Made by a program: the position numbers and the translations under genes. Of a stretch of 59,376 bases of DNA, positions 56,100 through 59,376 are shown piece by piece; position 1 is the first letter of the stretch, and the number at the start of each line of letters is the position of its first letter. The notes under the pieces are model-generated. The model did not search any database. It saw nothing but the letters and a program-made list of their open reading frames with translations, and was not told where the DNA came from. This DNA is from Globomyces pollinis-pini (lineage: Eukaryota; Chytridiomycota; Chytridiomycetes; Rhizophydiales; Globomycetaceae), in NCBI GenBank assembly GCA_025399215.1, contig MU621183.1:1-59376 (forward strand), read 5' to 3'.

Positions 56100-57001
56100 A
56101 TGGATTTTCAGGCACAGACACTCGTTGATTCTAATCTATCTTAGGTATTCAACAGCAAGTTAAATAGCCTAGAATCGAGTTGGTGTGAGGTTCGGTGCTG
56201 GACAAGAAGCTTCAACTTCTCAAATTAACAGTGATCGAAAGGAAAGAATCAGGAAATTAGCCATGGAAACTGTGGATCTTTCAAAAGAGTATGTATTTCA
56301 ACAGATCGTTAATTCAAAGTCCATATATTATGAAAAATCATTTAGGAACCTATGAATGTAAATTATGTTTAACAATGCACACAAACGAAGGAAGTTATTT
56401 GGCACATACGCAAGGGAAAAAACACATTTCAAACTTAACAAGTTAATGTTTCTACCTTCTTATTTCTGTAGGAAGGACAGCAAAAGATCAGAAAGATGCT
56501 GAAGCATTCGGTGGAGTCGGGCCAGCTATTCCAAGAGCCAAAAGCAAAAAGATGCTTAATCACATGCCAATTCGTAAAGTTCAAGTCAAAATTGGTAGAC
56601 CAGGTTACAAAGTTACAAAAGTATTTGTTACTTGTACTAAACCATCAGGTACGCGATCCAGTCACTAGACAATCCGGCTTATTATTTCAAATATATTATC
56701 CAGATATCATACCAGGAATTAAGCCACACACTCGATTCATGTCTGCGTATGAACAACGTAAGAGTTTTCCAACTTTAATACCTAGGTATTGAACCTCCTT
56801 CCAAATTCTTCCAATATTTATTGGTTGCAGCGTACCAACCTTATAAAATGTTGACTATTTAGGGAACCTTACGAAACTGTAGCATTCAAAGTACAAAGTA
56901 TGGAAATTGATCGATCAGCTGGAAAATTTTGGAATTATTGGGATTCTGATACAAAGCAATATCATTTACAATTCTTTTTTAAATCTGATAAAACCCGTTA
57001 A
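56100..57001 (+). CDS. SF3A2: Splicing factor SF3A2 (Prp11/SF3a66)
   Basis: The 12-nt first exon (MDFQ) joins NRVGVRFGAGQEAS, matching the human start MDFQNRAGG. Further blocks are DPYIMKNHLGTYECKLCLTM, HTNEGSYLAHTQGKKHISNL (the C2H2 zinc finger), KIGRPGYKVTK, SGLLFQIYYPDIIPGIKPH, FMSAYEQRIEPPSKFFQYLL and EPYETVAFKVQSMEIDRSAG. It is a U2 snRNP component needed for branch-site recognition. Intron 1 (56112-56172) begins with GC and resolves into two units, GC-AG (56112-56144) and GT-AG (56145-56172). Other introns are about 28-33 nt. The Pro-rich heptad tail of animal SF3A2 is absent, as in fungi. Confidence 0.94.
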
Positions 57002-57668
57002 TATAACCTGGATTGCCTTTCAAACACTATTTAAATTGAATGCTCCGATTCGATAACTCATTCAATAATTTGCAATGATGGAGACGTTATTCATATCGGG
57101 TAGTTTGGACGTTTATATGTTTATTCTTCTGGTTAAGACCAAGCTTCGCACAGACGGACTCAACGCATAAGACAGGGCTTAGTGGAATACACATTGTAGA
57201 CTCACCAGTAGAAATCAATGAATTGATTGTATCTGTCCATGTGAAACTCACTCATTCTGAGCAGCTTTCTATCAATCTCAATTATTCCACTTTGACTACA
57301 ATAGGAACATTAAGCCGCCAATGAGTTGCTTTTATTTAAACGATTCGCAGAGGGCTGATCGGATAGTATTAGTAAGTAGTTGTGTGAAATATTATCATCT
57401 GTATAATCAATACTTGAGACCAAGTTGGTTTTAAAAGCATAACTCTTCGAGCGTGCATTGAAGATAGATTTGAGACGATATCCAGATAGGAACAAGGTTG
57501 CTATCAAATTCTACTCTCGAGTTGATCATCAACACTAGAATCCAGAGATTAGGAGCAACGAATAGTTCTATTTGCGTATCTTTACGCTTAATTTCACCAT
57601 TTCCTGTTAGCAAGTCATTCGTTGGTATGAGGTTTTGAAATACATCAAAGTTTTTTCAACTCATTTGA
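57002..57668. other. Intergenic with a weak coding-like fragment
   Basis: Plus-strand text near 57180-57345 reads HIVDSPVEINELIVSVHVKL and HSEQLSINLNYSTLTTIGTL, which resembles the start of a proprotein-convertase P domain. I found no gene model that extends it, so it may be a remnant. Confidence 0.25.
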
Positions 57669-59320
57669 ATGGTAACAGTCCCATACCATCACCATTACAA
57701 TCTGAACTACTCATAACAATCACTTACGATCACCATACTAACAATTGATAGGTTACCCAGAAAGAAAAGATTGATCATGTATCCCTTTCTTTCTCACTCT
57801 AGTTCATCTCAATCACTGGTGCTAATAAATCCACTGCCACTAAAGTACTTAAAGAAGCTGCTTGGAATGTAGAATTGGCTGTTGACTCGTATTTTGATAA
57901 TAACTCAAATAATATCCCTACTCCCATTGCTAATCACTCCGCTTACGATCGATTCTTTGATACTTACAAAGGTTCTTTATTCTCATTAACATTCCAGACC
58001 CACAATCGGATCTCATAGAAGTCGACGGCACTGAACAATTACTCAGTATAACTTTCTATCACTCAATTTAGATGACTTGGATTTGGATCCTGCTAGTGTT
58101 GTCACCCTCGTCTTGGCTTGGCATATGAAATGTCAAAATATGTGTGAATTCACTCGTGATGGTAATTTCTATCATGACTCATTCAAAGGTTGGAGAGATG
58201 GTTGTAAAGAACTTGAGTACGTTCTTCACTTTCGCTTACTTTCAGTGTCGATTCTGTTGCCTCTCTAAAAGCTAAAATCCCATTTATGGAAGAAGAACTC
58301 AAGGATGATGCTAAGGCGAAACTCATTTATCTCTTTACCTTTCAGTTTGCTAGGCTGGAAAATCAACGTGCATTGGGTAATGAATCTCTTCTCGTAAACT
58401 CTTTTACAAATTTCATATCAACTCTCTATTCTATAACAGTAACACTTACAATATTAAACACAATCATAACCATCACAATCACAAAAATGGAAATATTTTT
58501 ACATAATGCAACAACACTTCAGCTTCTCCGTAGAAATCAAAGCATGTTGACAATTTCAAAATGCATTTCGGCAACATCACAATATGTAGTAGACAACCAT
58601 TTATCGACATCACCAAATCAAATCCATTTTCATTTCAACTGCACAACATGCGATTATACATTAGACAACATTAATACATCTTTTTCTTGCGTTTGATTGC
58701 AATTAATTAGACCTTAATTGTTCTTATTTCATTTACCCAACAAATTCGCTACCGTTTACCACACATTATTAATTGTACATAGGTTTTGAAACTGCAATTG
58801 CATTCTGGGACTTGTTGTTAGTTGGTCGATTCAAGTATTTAGAATTATGGAAAAAGTTTTTAACGGTTGGAATATTCTATAACTAACGATAGGTACATTA
58901 ATGATCATTTATTTTTAGGTATTGAGGTTTTTGATGGCTGATTTGTTATAGGTATCATGGATGATAGCATTTAATGACTAGGTAACCTTGTAATATCATA
59001 ACCATTAGGTATCAACTCAATAAGTAATAGCTTACCATAGGTATAATCACATATATGCTTACCAAACAGGAACACCATGGTAAAGCTCCAACATCAGTTT
59101 TAATATGTAGGCAAAGCCATTACCAAAGATACCTGGAATTTGGTAAAATCACAAAACTAACGTCTAGTTTTGGGATTTCATTACTACCAGCTCACCGGAT
59201 TTTGCCGATCATGATACCGATGGTATTAGTGAAGATATTAAATATCTAGGGGCTTGGCCAGTTTTGATTGATAGCTTTGTTGAGTACTATAATGAAAATA
59301 AAGATTCTATGGCGCATTAA
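57669..59320 (+). CDS. DCN1: DCN1 (DCUN1D) cullin-neddylation factor
   Basis: The likely first exon is the single codon ATG (57669), followed by an intron to 57751. The UBA part reads VTQKEKIDHFISITGANKS and VLKEAAWNVELAVDSYF. The potentiating-neddylation domain reads LDPASVVTLVLAWHMKCQNM, CEFTRDGNFYHDSFKGW, IPFMEEELKDDAKAKLIYLF, ETAIAFWDLLLVGRFKYLEL, EHHGKAITKDTWNLF and AWPVLIDSFVEYYNE. It acts as an E3-like factor for Nedd8 transfer to cullins. Two introns are exceptional: 58377-58782 (406 nt), and 58866-59069, which resolves into seven abutting GT-AG units. Confidence 0.92.
58866..59069 (+). other. Array of seven abutting mini-introns in DCN1
   Basis: Between codons for ...KKFLT and EHHGK the sequence divides exactly into GT...AG units with no bases between them: 58866-58892, 58893-58918, 58919-58951, 58952-58981, 58982-59008, 59009-59040 and 59041-59069 (27, 26, 33, 30, 27, 32 and 29 nt). 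Each unit has the size of a normal intron in this window, and several have a branch-like CTAAC, TTAATG, CTGAT or ATAACC near the 3' end. The next intron follows after only 10 exonic bases (59080-59110). Confidence 0.75.
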
Positions 59321-59376
59321 TATCATACTTTGCACGATTACTAATGAGAAGAGAATGATTAAGAATTATTACAGTG

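Noticed and set aside
58286..58696. A 136-codon frame read as its own gene
   Set aside because: Its first 31 codons are a DCN1 exon; the rest is the 406-nt intron read through.

Overview
The window is nuclear DNA from an AT-rich, gene-dense, intron-rich eukaryote with the standard genetic code. Most genes are cut by very small GT-AG introns. The ones I could phase by reading frame and protein homology are mostly 20-37 nt, often with a CTAAT/CTAAC/TTAAC-like branch motif just upstream of AG. The organism makes flagella or centrioles: there is a CCDC146 orthologue, a Tctex1-type dynein light chain, a CXorf65/C22orf15-like protein and the start of a kinesin. It has a mitochondrial respiratory chain (QCR6/UQCRH, and NDUFAF1, which implies complex I) and many secreted Ser/Thr/Pro-rich proteins with GPI-type tails. 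This fits a zoosporic fungus or fungus relative (chytrid, blastoclad or aphelid grade) best; I cannot name the species.

Layout. 1-12.3 kb: kinesin start (-), DNAJC3/P58IPK, Tctex1 light chain, a leucine-rich protein, ribosomal protein uS7/RPS5 with one unusually long intron, an EXORDIUM-like secreted protein, a CXorf65-like protein, an unknown protein, QCR6, an unknown basic protein, and a GPI-type wall protein with about 15 AEQPKPV repeats. 13-20.2 kb: CCDC146, a SnoaL/NTF2-fold protein fused to HN1/Jupiter-like motifs, a tail-anchored protein, BAG1 and RPB8. 20.2-27.2 kb: a gene-poor island of transposon debris, with two related TIR elements, a 528-bp MITE-like element, a decayed Tc1/mariner-like transposase and repeated palindromes.

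27.2-46.4 kb is a packed housekeeping block: NDUFAF1, AIR1/ZCCHC7, NOG2/GNL2, guanylate kinase, two unknown or IQ-motif proteins, ATM1/ABCB7, a DOMON-cyt b561-cyt b5-flavin reductase that carries an SH3 module, VPS18, and two tandem class I CPD photolyases. 46.5-55.3 kb is a cluster of secreted surface proteins: three paralogous expansin-like (DPBB) proteins, three Ser/Thr/Pro-rich proteins with signal peptides and a short acidic GPI-type protein, interrupted by a CBS-domain gene and a disordered protein. 56-59.3 kb: SF3A2 and DCN1.

The most unusual signal is in the introns. Several introns about twice the normal length resolve exactly into two abutting GT...AG units. One intron in DCN1 (58866-59069) resolves into seven consecutive GT...AG units of 26-33 nt with no exon between them. 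All units must be removed to keep the conserved protein in frame. This looks like an array of zero-exon tandem mini-introns.
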